A stretch of 64,000 bases of DNA from Stomoxys calcitrans. Taxonomy: Eukaryota; Arthropoda; Insecta; Diptera; Muscidae. Below, piece after piece: positions 33,786 to 45,386 of this stretch. The stretch covers positions 14,911,262 through 14,975,261 of the forward strand of contig NC_081555.1 in the NCBI RefSeq assembly GCF_963082655.1, read 5' to 3'. The position numbers and the translations under genes were made by a program. Under the pieces are notes generated by a model. That model ran no database searches. It saw only the letters and a list, made by a program, of their open reading frames with translations, and was not told the origin of the DNA. Within the stretch, counting starts at the first letter, position 1. Every line of letters begins with the position of its first letter.

Positions 33786-35494
33786 ATTTTCTTCATTTTA
33801 ACAGATCCTTAAATTCTCTCATTATATTTTACCTAATTTGCCTTTATAAAAACCATTTGTTGTCACTGTACATCATTTTCCCATTATAAAATCCTACAAC
33901 GATTTTCTCCACAGGAATATTTTCCCAAAATACTTTCCCCATAGGCTCGTTCGTTATATGGCAACAAAATCATCGTCGTATGTGCATATGTAGTTCGAAA
34001 ATAAGTGCATTTCCGCATGATTCATATCCGGCATAAAGTTTGGCAACATGTTTACGATATGAAGGAAATCATTTTCTTCAAACTCCGCCTACGTAGATAA
34101 ACACATTTTCATATGCGACATCAAGAGATATTGTATTTGAATACTCATAAACTGAAGGAGTAAACTAGTCAATGAAACGGGTGCACAGTAAAATGAGATG
34201 AAAAAAAAAAAACAAGTAAAAATGACAAAGTTTAGTAGGGCCAAAATATTGTAGAGCAGCCATCACTTAATAACTCATTAACGACTAAAGGTTAGAATCA
34301 TAACTATGAATAGAGCTGTCTCATTGGCCTAACAGAGAAAAATTTGAATATATTTTTCATTCTTTAGAAATTTTTGTAAAATTGCACGTACATACGAAAA
34401 TTTTGTCAAAGTTTCATTCTTATTTTGTAAAAATTTCATTTGAGTAGCAAATTTTATCAAAATTTAATTTACGGGAAATTTTGACCAAACTTTTTTAAGG
34501 GAAATTTTTAAAAATTATTTCTTTAGTATTATTACAGACATTTTCAAAAATTTAAACAAAAATTTTTACGTAAATGAAATTTTGGGGAAAATTTTCTTAA
34601 GAAATGATTTTTTTTAAAAATGTCTGTAAAACTTTCACTTCACTGTAGACCTTGCGCTCTATCTCTATGGAAATGGTTGCTACAAAATGCCTGATAAACC
34701 ATATTTCTCTACGAAACATTTTCTTTCTTCTCCGTAAGCAAGGGCAAAATTGTTTTCATTTTTGTGTGGTAAGCATATCGCACTACAGCAATTTGTTTTC
34801 TACTAAAAACGCAAGAGCACTACCAAAAAGTCTGAAATACCAAAAAGGAGTTTGAAGTTTGCAACAGCAGATATATGGTAAGGTTAAATGAGGCATTTAT
34901 CCATGTGTATGTGAATGTGTGTGGTAGACTCCTTGCACATGTTGCTCATCTGTGCTGCTTATGGGACATTGCTGGGTCTTGAAATGATGCATTTCCCAGT
35001 CTTCTTCCTATTGTTCGCACGTGCATGTAGTCAGTGCGAGCAGTGTTGATACATCTTCCCCTTATGCCGGCATGTGGAAAAAGTTTCAATTGTGACTATA
35101 CCCATAGAAATTCAAACGTGCATGCAATTGCCATTTAATTTATCCTTTTGCTTCTTTTGATGTCAGTTGATGTTAGAGAAGAATGTTTGTGTCTTATGGG
35201 AAAATTCTTTCAACAGGCATTTTTTTAAAAAAACATCTATAACCTCAATTGAGATATGTTGGTCTGGCTTAAGTCTGAGGTTTGAGCAAGGGAAGGAAAA
35301 TATTCTGCAGAGCTTGAAATGGAGTATTTGAGGGTAAAGTATGCAATAAGGACTTAAACTGAGAATAAAATTAAAAGTTTGACAAAAAAATAAAATTTAA
35401 AAAAAATTCTATTTTAAACTTAAAAATAGAATAAAACACAACAAAAATAAATTCAGTTGCCAAGAAGCCTTGATTCGAATTCCAGAGAATTTGG
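33786..35494. other. Unique AT-rich DNA with a type C patch
   Basis: No gene recognised. A decayed type C array lies at about 34365-34625 (AAATTTTGTCAAAGTTTC, GAAATTTTGACCAAAC). The remainder is AT-rich without repeat family membership. Confidence 0.5.
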
Positions 35495-35719
35495 TGGATA
35501 AATGAGGCTTTTACGTAAAACACTAAATCGGCAGATCAGAATAAACAGCAGCTATATACAAATTAGGTCTGAAGAGGACTAGAATTATTCCGAATATCAG
35601 GTGGCCTAATTCAATTCATAGTTCCAAATATCCAAATTTCAGCGAAATCGGGCTATTATTGTAGGTGTTATTGGCTTAAATCTCTAAATCCGCAGAACGG
35701 TCTATATAACAGATATATC

Positions 35720-35764
<45 letters not shown>

Positions 35765-36128
35765 TAGTCCGATCTGAAACATACTTCGTCTGAATGTCGA
35801 CGGGCCTAAAAACACCCATTGTTCCAAATTTCAGCGAAATCGGACAACAAATATAGCTTTTATTGAAGTAAAGCCCTAAGTCGGAAGATCGGAAGGTCTA
35901 TATGGCAGCAATATCTAAATAAAGTCCCATTTTGCCCATTCAAGAACGTAACTTGCATATGGAAGAAATCCAGTTCTGTAGCATATTTAGGTCGAGTCGT
36001 CAACAAGACTATTGGGTGATTACAACAGACGGACGCAAAGACGGAGAGAGGGACAGACACACGTACATTGTTAAATGGACTTAGAACTTTGCTTCCATCA
36101 GAAATATATATACTTTGTAGGGTCGCAA
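35495..36128 (-). mobile_element. Type A3 HINE fragment
   Basis: Diverged units with ATTTCAGCGAAATCGG, GGTCTATATGGCAGCA and ATCCAAATTTCAG, then an inverted 5' part: CAACAGACGGACGCAAAGAC (GTCY tract) and ATATATATACTTTGTAGGGT. Both termini are lost; a (TA)n run at 35735-35762 interrupts it. It runs directly into a satellite at 36129. Confidence 0.7.
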
Positions 36129-36718
36129 GCAAATAAATGGAATAAAATGAAACGAAATGGAATGGAATGAAATGAAATGGAACAAAATGAAATGGAATGG
36201 AATGGAATGGAATGGAATGAAATGGAATGGAATGGAATGGAATGGAATGAAATGAAATGAAATGAAATGGAATGAAATGAAATGAAATGGAATGAAATGA
36301 AATGAAATGGAATGGAATGGTATTGAATGGAATGGAATGGAATGGAATGAAATGAAATGAAATGAAATGGAATGAAATGGAATAAAATGGAGTGAAATGA
36401 AATGAAATGAAATGAAATGAAATGAAATGAAATGAAATGAAATGAAATGAAATGAAATGAGATGAAATGAAATAAAATGAAATGAAATGAAATGAAATAA
36501 AATGAAATGGAATGAAATGAAATGAAATAAAATGAAATAAAATGAAATGAAATGAAATGAAATGAAATTAGATAAAATGAAACAAAATGAAATGGAATGA
36601 AACGAAATGAAACAAAATGAAATGGAATGAAATCAAATGAAATGAAATGGAATGAAGTGAAATGAAATAAAATGAAATGAAATGAAATGAACTGAAATGG
36701 AATGAAATAAAATAAAGT
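36129..36718. repeat. GAAAT/GGAAT pentanucleotide satellite
   Basis: Mixed tandem GGAAT and GAAAT pentamers with sporadic variants. It begins next to a HINE fragment and passes directly into an AAAAT array. Confidence 0.95.
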
Positions 36719-37044
36719 AAAAAAATCAAATAAAAAATAATAATAAAATAAAATAAAATAAAAAAAATAAAATAAAATAAAATAAAATAAAATAAAATAA
36801 AAACAAATAAAATAAAATAAAATAAAATAAAATAAAATAAATAAAATAAAATAAAATAAAATAAAATAAAATAAAATAAAATAAAATAAAATAAAATAAA
36901 ATAAAATAAAATAAAATAGAATGAAATAAAATAAAATAAAATAAAATAAAATAAAATAAAATAAAATAAAATAAAATAAAATAAAATAAAATAAAATAAA
37001 ATAAAATAAAATAAAATAAAATAAAATAAAAGAAATTAAAATAA
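36719..37044. repeat. AAAAT pentanucleotide satellite
   Basis: About 60 nearly uninterrupted AAAAT pentamers, ending at the 3' terminus of the minus-strand HINE at 37045. The reverse-strand frame of ILFYF repeats is a by-product. Confidence 0.95.
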
Positions 37045-38293
37045 AACAAGTAAAGGCGCGCTAAGTTCGGCCGGGTCGAATCTTACATACCCTCCACCAT
37101 GAATCGCATCTGTCGAGTTAATTTCCCGGCATCTCTTCTTCGACAAAAAAGGATATAAGAAAAGATTTGCTCTGCTATTAGAGCAATATCAAGATATGGT
37201 CCGGTTTGGACCACAATTAAATTATATATTGGAGATCTGTGTAAAATGTCAGCCAATTCGAATAAGAAATGCGCTCTTTGGGGGCTCAAGACGTTAAATA
37301 GGGAGATCGATTTATAAGGGAGCTGTATTGGGCTATAGACCGATTCAGACCATAATAAACACGAATATTGATAGTCATGAGAGGATCCGTCGTACAAAAT
37401 TTCAGGCAAATCAGATAATAATTGCGACCTCTGGAGGCTCAAGAAGTCAAGATCCCAGATCGGTTTATATGGCAGCTATATCAGGTTACGAACCGATTTT
37501 AACCTTATTTGACACAGTTGTTGAAAGTAAGAATAGAATACGTCATGCAAAATTTCAGCTAAATCGGATAGGAATTGCGCCCTCAAGAATCTCAAGAAGT
37601 CAAGTCCCCAGATCTGTTTATATGACAGCTATATCAGGTTATGGACCGATTTCAACCATACTTGGCACAGTTGTTGGATATCATAACGAAATACTTCGTG
37701 CAAAAATTCATTCAAATCGGATAAGAATTGTGCCCTCTAGAGGCTCAAGAAGTCAAGACCCAAGATCGGTTTATATGGCAGCTATATCAGGTTATGGACC
37801 GATTTAAACCATACTTGGCATAGTTGTTGGGTATCATAACAAAACACGTCGTGCGAAATTCCATTCCATTCGGATAAGAATTGCGCCCTCTAGAGGCTCA
37901 AGAAGTCAAGACCCAAGATCGGTTTATATGGCAGCTATATCAGGTTATGGGCCGATTTAAACCATACTTGGCACAGTTGTTGGATATCATAACAAAACAC
38001 GTCGTGCAAAATTTCATTCGAATCGGATAAGAATTGCGCACTCTAGAGGCTCAAGAAGTCAAGACCCAAGATCGGTTTATATGACAGCTATATCAGGTTA
38101 TGGACCGATTCGAACCATACTTGGCACAGTTGTTGCATATCATAACAAAACACGTCGTTCAAAATTTCATCCCAATCGGATAAGAATTGCGCACTCTAGA
38201 GGCTCAAGAAATCAAGACCAAAGATCGGTTTATATGGCAGCTATATCAAAACATGGACCGATATGGCCCATTTACAATACCAAACGACCTACC

Positions 38294-38345
38294 GAGCAGG
38301 GGATACTTCTCTCATATCAATGAGTGCAGTCCGATTAAAGTTTAA
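38294..38345 (-). mobile_element. SINE tail fragment
   Basis: GGGGATACTTCTCTCATATC, then GTGCAGTCCGATTAAAG. The same joint with GGGATACTTCTCTC occurs in the palindrome at 59454, so it represents a SINE variant with a different 3' end. Confidence 0.6.
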
Positions 38346-38494
38346 GCTCAGTGTAAGAAGTATTTGCGAAAAATTTCAGGTGCCTAGCCGACGGACTGAC
38401 AGACGAGCTGACAGATAGGCAGACAGACATTAGACGAAAGGAAAGTTGATCGGGCAGACAGACGGTCGGAATGTGTGTAGTGTATAATTGATGA

Positions 38495-38786
38495 CCAAAT
38501 TTAGCCCATGAACAGGGGCAAACTTCTCACATATCAATGAGTGCTATCCGATTCAAGTTTAAGCTCAATGAGAAGGGGCCTCTTTTTTATAGGCGAGTCC
38601 GAAGGGCCTGCCGCAGTGCGACACCTCTTTGGAGAGAAGTTTCAGATGGCATAGTACCTCACAAAAGTTGCCAGCATTAGGAGGGGAAAACCATCGCTGA
38701 AAATTTTTTCTGATGGTCTCGCCAGGTTTCGAATCCAGGCGTTCAGCGTCATGGGCGGACATGCTAACCTCTGCGCCACGATGGCA
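38495..38786 (-). mobile_element. Full-length tRNA-derived SINE
   Basis: The tRNA-like head at 38712-38785 reads on the minus strand GCCATCGTGGCGCAGAGG (A box TGGCGCAGAGG) and GGATTCGAAACC (B box with one base inserted or shifted). The body and tail are as in 9465-9757, including AAACTTCTCTCCAAAGAGG and CACTCATTGATATGTGAG. It separates the two halves of a GTCY tract. Confidence 0.85.
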
Positions 38787-38965
38787 TCCCTAAACGATTG
38801 TATATTTAAAGGAGTAAACAGACAGATGGACGGCCATACAGTCGGATAGACAAACAGTTGGACAGACAAACAGGCAGTCAGATAGATAGCCAGGCATTCA
38901 GACATGTAGAAAAACAGCCATACATACGGATCGACAGATGGTCAGACAGACAGATAAACTTTAGA

Positions 38966-39704
38966 CGAGTGAACTGTGCAACAGAAGCCATGTAAAATGT
39001 AATTAATTACCAAAAATTTGTAATTATTCATCCTAAAGGATTTTTTTTTTTGAAATTTTTATTCTTTGTAAGGAATTCCAAAATCCTGGTATATAACTTT
39101 AAAAGGATGATGATTTGATAACACTTGGCCTCCTTAACATCCCCTCCTCGATTTCCCATTATCATTCCTATTTGGTTCCAATGCAAGCCTAATATGTTAA
39201 TACAATTTTAAGTACTCCTACGAAATCATTTCAAGAGAACTTGGGGCCAACTTCATATGAACTCGTATGCTCATACACCCACACACTTACTCTGATGTGA
39301 TGTTCGTATGTTATAAAAGTTTAATTAAACATCAACTTTTGGCATTCATAAACCAATCTCATAATTAATGACACTCAGACGAGAGCATATGTGTGTGTAT
39401 GTGTGGTTTATTTTATATCATTTCACTAATTAACCATAAAATCAACCACAGAACTCATAGGTTGCAAGCACAAATATATTAAAATTTGACCCGAGAATGA
39501 ACTGTATGAACTCCAAGGGGTTACATATGGGTCATTCCATACAAATGGAAGAAAATATATAAGCCAATCCCCAATTTGATTGCTTGCACTCTCAAAGTGG
39601 CTTATGTCGAGCAAGCTTAATAGGAACCAAATCGTTTCATTATCAGTCATGCAAGCCAAATAGGACCCACATCGTTTTATAACCAGTTATAGCTTCCATT
39701 CATT
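38966..39704. other. Unique AT-rich DNA, no gene recognised
   Basis: Nothing recognised apart from short AT runs. Confidence 0.45.
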
Positions 39705-39850
39705 CCTTTTAAAGCGATCTGGATGGTTCAACGTAAGGAACTTGAAGGCACCTTCCTTCTTCTGTTCCTGTGGTATCACAATGAACGAAAACGTTTAAAA
39801 GAGTCTGATGGCAGACTGCCACTGAAACCTAACCAAACCTAACTTTACAG
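39705..39850 (+). mobile_element. LINE-2 3' end, 5'-truncated
   Basis: GCGATCTGGATGGTTCAACG, CCTTCCTTCTTCTGTTCC, GGTATCACAATGAACGAAAA, GTCTGATGGCAGACTGCCAC and the tail AAACCTAACCAAACCTAAC. Matches the ends at 46500-46690 (+) and 52925-53060 (-). Confidence 0.8.
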
Positions 39851-41123
39851 GTTCCATCCAATATGAGCATAACTAATTGACCTCAAGAGCCTAATTGACC
39901 TCACAAAGCGTAGTTTTAGTCCAATTTGAAATTTTTCTTGTTTACTTATATCACGGACAGATATAGTCAGATAAAATGTATTCACACTCTATAAAGTTTC
40001 AGTTCGATATTTCAAGATTTTCCCTTAGTAATTACTTGGTTAGTATTTGCCTCTCTTTTGGTGTTGGGTAGAGAGAAATCTTACATATCCAAATTTGCTT
40101 TCATTATGCCAATAACATTTCAAAAGTATCCTCATTATCTAGTAAAGATTTAACAGTCTCTCTTAAAACCCAAATTCATGGGCATTGCAAAAGCAAAATT
40201 GCCCATGGACATTCCACTAAGGAACTGGGACAAAGTTTGCCCCAAATGCATGGGCATTAACTTTAAAAAACTCCAAGCAATCAATTTGGGTATATTTTTG
40301 GGTAAAACAAAAAACATTTTAATAATGCTGCGAAGTTTATAAAACAAAGTTCAACAACCAAATTATTCAAATATGACCGCAAAAAAACTACTCAAAAACA
40401 AACTCCTCCAAAAAATACTCCTCCATCTCACAGTTACAAACAGACCTTTGCTCAGAAAAAAAAAACAGATAATACACAAAAAACACACACAGGTCCACGG
40501 AGTGCCATTAGTTTTGGTAAACTGAGCGAATGAGAGAGAGTGTACAAAAAAAAGTACACAAAACTTACCACAAATGTTGTCTGATTATGGACCATACCGC
40601 TGGGAAGTCGCATATACATGGAATTACACAACAATTTACAAAAACGCTCATAAAACATTTCGACACAAGTTCGACACATCCTCTAACTCTTGCTGGGGCC
40701 CTCTATGCAAAGCAAAAAATTACATATACACATATATGGAGACATGTGTATGTATTTTGCTATATGTATTGCTGTGTGTGTGTGTGTTTCTCCTTCGCTC
40801 AAGTCTAATGTAACAAAAACATAATTTAAATATTAATTTTGCAATTTTTCAAATGTTTGCTCGCTTACTTCGGTAACATCATCAACAAATGTGTAAAGTT
40901 TTAATGGTAAATTGCTGTGAATGGAAAAATGAGATGGGCGATTGCTAAAAGTACCAAATAGGAAAATGCAATACGAAGGAGGGAGTTACAGAGTGGGGGA
41001 GAAAATGAGACATAGTAAAATATACAGAAAATTAGACAGGTAGAAACGTTTTAACTTTGGATATTCACCACCATCTAATGGAAAATTCATCATATATGGA
41101 ATTAAATGGTCTATTGAGGATTT
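39851..41123. other. Unique DNA, no gene recognised
   Basis: AT-rich, with CA/TG-rich patches (40470-40500, 40774-40790). No repeat family or domain. Confidence 0.45.
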
Positions 41124-41126
41124 TGG

Positions 41127-41223
41127 TCTAGGTTAGGTTAGGTTGCAGGGCACGCCGCTTCTCTCGGAGACCTTAGGTCCGTTGTGTTCAAACTAGAAGG
41201 ATGTAGAAGAGAAGAAGAAGAAG
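41127..41223 (-). mobile_element. Probable LINE 3' end (another subfamily)
   Basis: Begins GGTTAGGTTAGGTTGCAGGG (a CCTAA-type tail on the minus strand), continues CGCCGCTTCTCTCGGAGACC and ends in GAAGAAGAAGAA. It is short, and the body does not match the other LINE ends here. Confidence 0.45.
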
Positions 41224-42864
41224 AACAAGTAAAAAGCCGCTAAATACCCACCACCTCGGGTGTATATATGTAGACCACCTTCGGTCATATTCCGGTGAAA
41301 ACTGCATACCCTATGCCCCCATAGCAGCTGCATTGAAATATGGTCCGATTTGGACTAAATTCGGCACGGACATTGAGTGGTCTATTAAATACAAGTCATT
41401 GCTCAATTTTGTAGAACAAAATATTGATCTTTTTGGTAGTTGTATCCAAATATACACCGATCTGAACCATATACGACACGGATGCCGACAAGCCTAACAT
41501 AAGTCACTGTGTCAAATTTCAGCGAAATCGTCTTTTATGGACCCAAGACCTTAAATCGAGAGATCGGTCTATATGGCAGCTATATCCAAATCTGGATCGA
41601 TCTGGTCCAAATTGTAGAAGAATACTGAAGGGCCTAACACAACTCACTGTTCCAAATTTCGGCGAAATTGGACAATAAATGCGCCTTTTATGGGCCCAAG
41701 AGCTTAAATCGAGAGATCGGTCTATATGACAGCTATATCCAAATCTGGACCGATCTGGGCCATATTGCAGGAAGTTGTCGAAGAGCCTAACACAACTCAC
41801 AATCCCAAATTTCGGCAAAATCGGACAATAAATACGCCTTTTATGGGCCCAAAACCTTAAATCGAGAGATCGGTCAATATGGCAGCTATATCCAAATCTG
41901 GACCGATTTGGACCAAATTGAAAGAGGATGTCGAAGGCTCTAGCACAAATCACTGTCCCATATTTCGGCGAAATCGGCAAATAAATGCGCCTTTTATGGG
42001 CCCAAAACCTTAAATCGAGAGATCGGTCTATATGGCAGCTTTATCCAAATCTGAACCGATCTGGCCCAAATTGAAGAAGAGTATTTAAGGGGTTAACACA
42101 ACTCACAGTCCCAAATTTCAGCGAAATCGGACAATAAATGCGCCTTTTATGGGCCCAAAACCTTAAATCAAGAGATCGGTCTATACGGCAGCTATATCCA
42201 AATCTGGACCGATCTGAGCCAAATTGAAGAAGAATAATGATATGCCTAACACAACTCACTGTCCCAAATTTTGGCAAAGTCGGATAATAAATGCGGCTTT
42301 TATGGATCGAAGACCTTAAATCGGGAGATCGGTTTATATGGCAGATATATCCTAATCTAATTTAACTCACTGTCCCAAATTTCGGCAAAATCGGACAATA
42401 AATGCGCCTTTCATGGGCCCAAAACCTTAAATTGAGAAATCGGCTATATCCAAATCTGGACCGATCTGGGCCAAATTGGAGAGCGATGTTGAAGAGCCTA
42501 ACGGAACTCACAGTCCCAAATTTCAGCAAAATCGGATAATAAATGTGGCTTAAAGGGGCCCAAGATCCTAAATCGGTGGATCAGTCTATAGGGGAACTAT
42601 ATCAAGATGTAGTCCGATAACGACCATCTTCGAACTTAACCTGCTTATGGACAAAAAAAAATTGTTCAAAATTTCAGCTCAATATCTCCATTTTTAAAGA
42701 CTGTAGAGTGATTTCAACAGACAGACGGACGGACATATTTAGATCGTCTTGTGTTTTTACGACGAATATATATTCCTTACAAGCTCGGAAATGGATATTT
42801 CAATGTGTTCCAAGCAGAATGACAAAATGAATCTACCCCCATTCTTCGGTGGTAGGTATAAAAA
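41224..42864 (-). mobile_element. Complete type A2 HINE
   Basis: Starts AACAAGTAAAAAGCCGCTAA and CACCACCTCGGGTG, without the strong palindrome (compare GGTGGTGGGT at 1146). Units follow at strict 153-bp spacing (AAATTTC at 41654, 41807, 41960, 42113, 42266), with CGAGAGATCGGTCTATATGG. It ends in the inverted leader CATTTTTAAAGACTGTAGAG, GACAGACGGACGGACATATT and CTACCCCCATTCTTCGGTGG. Confidence 0.87.
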
Positions 42865-42902
42865 GAGAGACATCATATAAAAGACCTCACGCAAATTTTT
42901 GT

Positions 42903-43945
42903 AGGTTAGATTAGGTTGAAAAGAGGGTGCCTATACTAATCCGCCCATGCCACTATGGACATACACCTAAGCCAGTAATCGGCTTGTTATTCGCTCTTAA
43001 TACTAACAAAATAACCACGAAAAACCCTTTGTTAAGAATTCCGTGCTACTTACAAAATCATAAAATATTTTCCGTGCCACGCCGCTAAGTTGGATCAAGT
43101 CTGGTATTGTGTCCCCACCTAAGTGCCGGTATGTGTTAGGCTCGAAATCTGGGTAATGACTTAGGAAATGCCCCAAAGTCTTATCATCTTCCCTGCATTC
43201 CCTACACATGCTATCATTTCCGCACCGATTTTACATAAGTGAGCTCGTAGTCCTATGTGTCCCGTTATGATACCAATAGCTATACTGACCTCCTTCTTTC
43301 TACCTTTCAGTAATAGCCTCGTCTTCTCACGATCTGGATCCCCCATAGGATTTTCACCGTCCTATCGACCGTTTGGCTTTTCCACAGTGTTACATGCGCG
43401 TTTGTCGTCCATGCCCTTAAATCAGACTGCGTCGCCCCCAAAGCTTTCGGGTTAACCAAGTTTATTGACGGCAGTTTTTTGGCTGCTACTGCCAAATCAT
43501 CTTCTGTCTCACTTCCAGTTACTCCACACCGAAACAATGCAGTTCAGAGAAGGCGTTAAACTCCTCTTACATCCCAAGAGTGTTCGTGAGCTTACCGTCC
43601 TGGTTGTTATTGCCCTTATGGCCTGTTTATTGTCCGAAAAGATGTTCATACTTCTAGTCCTCGTGTTAACACCACACCACCTCACGCATTCCGAGATCGC
43701 CCGGATCACCGCCGGCAGGAAGGTATTGTTGTGAAGCAGTCTAGAACAGATCTCAGTTTCTGGGTTCTTAATGGAGACCCCTCGGATTTAGGCCCCATTT
43801 CGAGCCTACGGCCCGTCTGCTTAGTGCCTTATATCTGTAAGCATTCTTGGTATGCTCCTGAGTGCGACACTTCCATTCCAGTTTCCTCTCCAAGATCATA
43901 CCTAAGTATTTGAACTTGCCAGATGTATGTATTTTGACCTTCCCA
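42903..43945 (-). mobile_element. LINE-1, 3' half: RT thumb, RNase H, C-terminus, 3' tail
   Basis: The minus strand contains KVKIHTSGKFKYLGMILE (thumb; the KYLGMILDRKL motif), RNase H with IFSDNKQAIRAI (a catalytic Asp), LLKGRKKEVSIAIGIITGH, and MCRECREDDKTLGHFLSHYP with a CxxC zinc-knuckle-like motif. The 3' end is the TTAGGTTAGATTAGG tail at 42903. It continues upstream at 45387 after a 1.4-kb nested insertion. Frames are broken. Confidence 0.82.
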
Positions 43946-44657
43946 GATTCGGCCGGGCCGAATCTTTGGAACCCATCACCATGGATTCTGCTAAAATGTG
44001 GGAGCTATTTCCAGTTATAGACCGAATTCAACCGTACTTGGAGCAGTTGTGGAGAGTCATAACAGAACACCATTTTCAAAATTTCAGCCAAATCGGATAA
44101 AAATTACGGCTTCCAGGGCTCAAGAAGTCAAATCGGAACATCGGTTTATATGGGAGCTATATCGAGTGATAGACCGATTTCGACTTTATTTGGCATAGTT
44201 GTTAGAAGTCAGAACAGAATACTATTTGCAAAATGTCTGCCAAATCGGACAAAAATTGTGGCTTCCATGGGCTCAAGAAGTCAAATCGGGACATCGGTTT
44301 ATATGGGAGCTATATCAGGTTCTTGACCGATTTAGCCTTTATTTGGCACAGTTGTTGGAAGTCAAAACAAAACACCATGTACAAAATTTCAGCCAAATCA
44401 AATGAAAATTACGGCTTCCAGGGGCTCAAGGAGACAAATCGGGACATCGGTTTATATGGGAGCTATATCGAGTGATAGACCGATTTCGATTTTATTTGGC
44501 ATACTTGTTGGAAGTTATAACAGAATTTCAGCCAAATCTGACCAAAATTGTGGCTTCCAGGGACTCCAGAATTCAAATCGGAAGATCGGTTTATATGGGA
44601 GCTATATCCGAATCAGAACCGATATTGCCTATTTTCAATCCCCAACGACCTATATTA

Positions 44658-44886
44658 TTGGGTTGCCCAAAAAGTAATAGCGGATTTTTTAAAAGAAAAT
44701 AAATGCATTTTTAATAAAACTTAGAATGAACTTTAATCAAATATACTTTTTTACACTTTTTTTCTAAAACAAGCTAAAAGTAACAGCTGATCACTGACAG
44801 AATGCAATTACAGAGTCACAAGCTGTGAAAAAATGTGTCAACGCCGACTATATGAAAAATCCGCAATTACTTTTTGGGCAACCCAA
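44658..44886. mobile_element. Mariner-like MITE, 229 bp
   Basis: Terminal inverted repeats begin TTGGGTTGCCCAAAAAGTAA and end with TTACTTTTTGGGCAACCCAA. TA dinucleotides flank both sides (44656-44657, 44887-44888), as for Tc1/mariner. The interior has no transposase. The same family is at 55100-55296. The insertion splits the last part of the HINE leader (CGACCTATA and ATATTAAGT). Confidence 0.9.
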
Positions 44887-45079
44887 TAATATTAAGTATT
44901 TTTGCAAAATTTAAAGAGAGTAGCTTTACGCGTTTGACCGCAATCGTGAAGGACATGGGTAGTTCGAATCAGAATTTCGAGACGATCAAGAATATGTATA
45001 CTTTATGGGGCCTTAGATCAATATTTCGAGGTGTTACAAACGAAATGACCAGATTAATATACCCCCATCCTACGGTGGA

Positions 45080-45357
45080 GGCGCATGTCCACCTATGACG
45101 CTGAACGCCTGAGTTCGAATCCTGGCGAGAACATCATGAACATTTTCAGCGGTGTTTATCCCCTCCTAATGCTGGCGACATTTGGTAGGGACTGTACCAT
45201 TTGGTATGACAGCCATGTAAAAACTTCTCCACCAGGAGCTATAAAAAGGATGCCCCTTATCATTGCGCTTTAACTTGAATCGTACAGCACTCACTGATAT
45301 GTGAAAAGTTTGCCCCTGTTCCTTAATGGAATGTTCATGGGCAAATTTGCATTTGCC
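45080..45357 (+). mobile_element. SINE inserted in the HINE 5' end
   Basis: The head starts late (GGCGCATGTCCACCTATGAC). The B box is GAGTTCGAATCCTGG. The body has GCTGGCGACATTTGG and AACTTCTCCACC, a deletion, then TATAAAAAGGATGCCCC and the tail TTCATGGGCAAATTTGCATT. Flanks TCCTACGGTGG and TCCTATGGTCG are consistent with a roughly 11-bp target duplication that has since mutated. Confidence 0.8.
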
Positions 45358-45386
45358 TCCTATGGTCGTGGGTATAAAAATTTTTC

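Larger units (their letters stand above)
37045..38965 (-). mobile_element. Type A1 HINE, minus strand, interrupted by SINEs
   Basis: Begins AACAAGTAAAGGCGCGCTAA, TTCGGCCGGGTCGAA and CCCTCCACCATGAATCGC. About seven units follow; the last four are very similar (GGCTCAAGAAGTCAAGACCC, CGGTTTATATGGCAGCTATA). The GTCY-type leader is degenerate and split: 38390-38475 and 38818-38965 (CAGACAGACGGTCGG; ACAGATGGTCAGACAGACAG), with a SINE in between. A SINE tail fragment lies at 38294-38345. The outermost TATACCC start is not seen. Confidence 0.78.
43946..45380 (-). mobile_element. Type A1 HINE inserted in LINE-1
   Basis: Starts at TTCGGCCGGGCCGAA (the outer AACAAGT part is missing), then CCCATCACCATGGATTCTGC and about four units (GGCTTCCAGGGGCTCAAG, CGGTTTATATGGGAGCTATA). 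It ends GTGTTACAAACGAAATGACC, ATACCCCCATCCTACGGTGG, and after the SINE resumes with TCCTATGGTCGTGGGTATAA. It carries a MITE and a SINE. Confidence 0.85.

Noticed and set aside
36129..36718. Similarity of GGAAT pentamers to human satellite II/III
   Set aside because: The same simple pentamer arises independently; a fly context and mixed GAAAT units give no reason to assume contamination or homology.
36726..37049. Open frame of ILFYF repeats
   Set aside because: Translation of an AAAAT pentanucleotide array; the same occurs at 48747-49145.
37328..38323. Repeated 51-residue peptide (MAAISGYGPI type) across several units
   Set aside because: The frame follows from the 153-bp unit length, breaks often between copies and elements, and lies in a non-coding HINE array. 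Kept only as a note on unit length.
41127..41150. Telomere repeat (TTAGG)
   Set aside because: Only two to three copies, and comparable sequences sit at LINE 3' ends.
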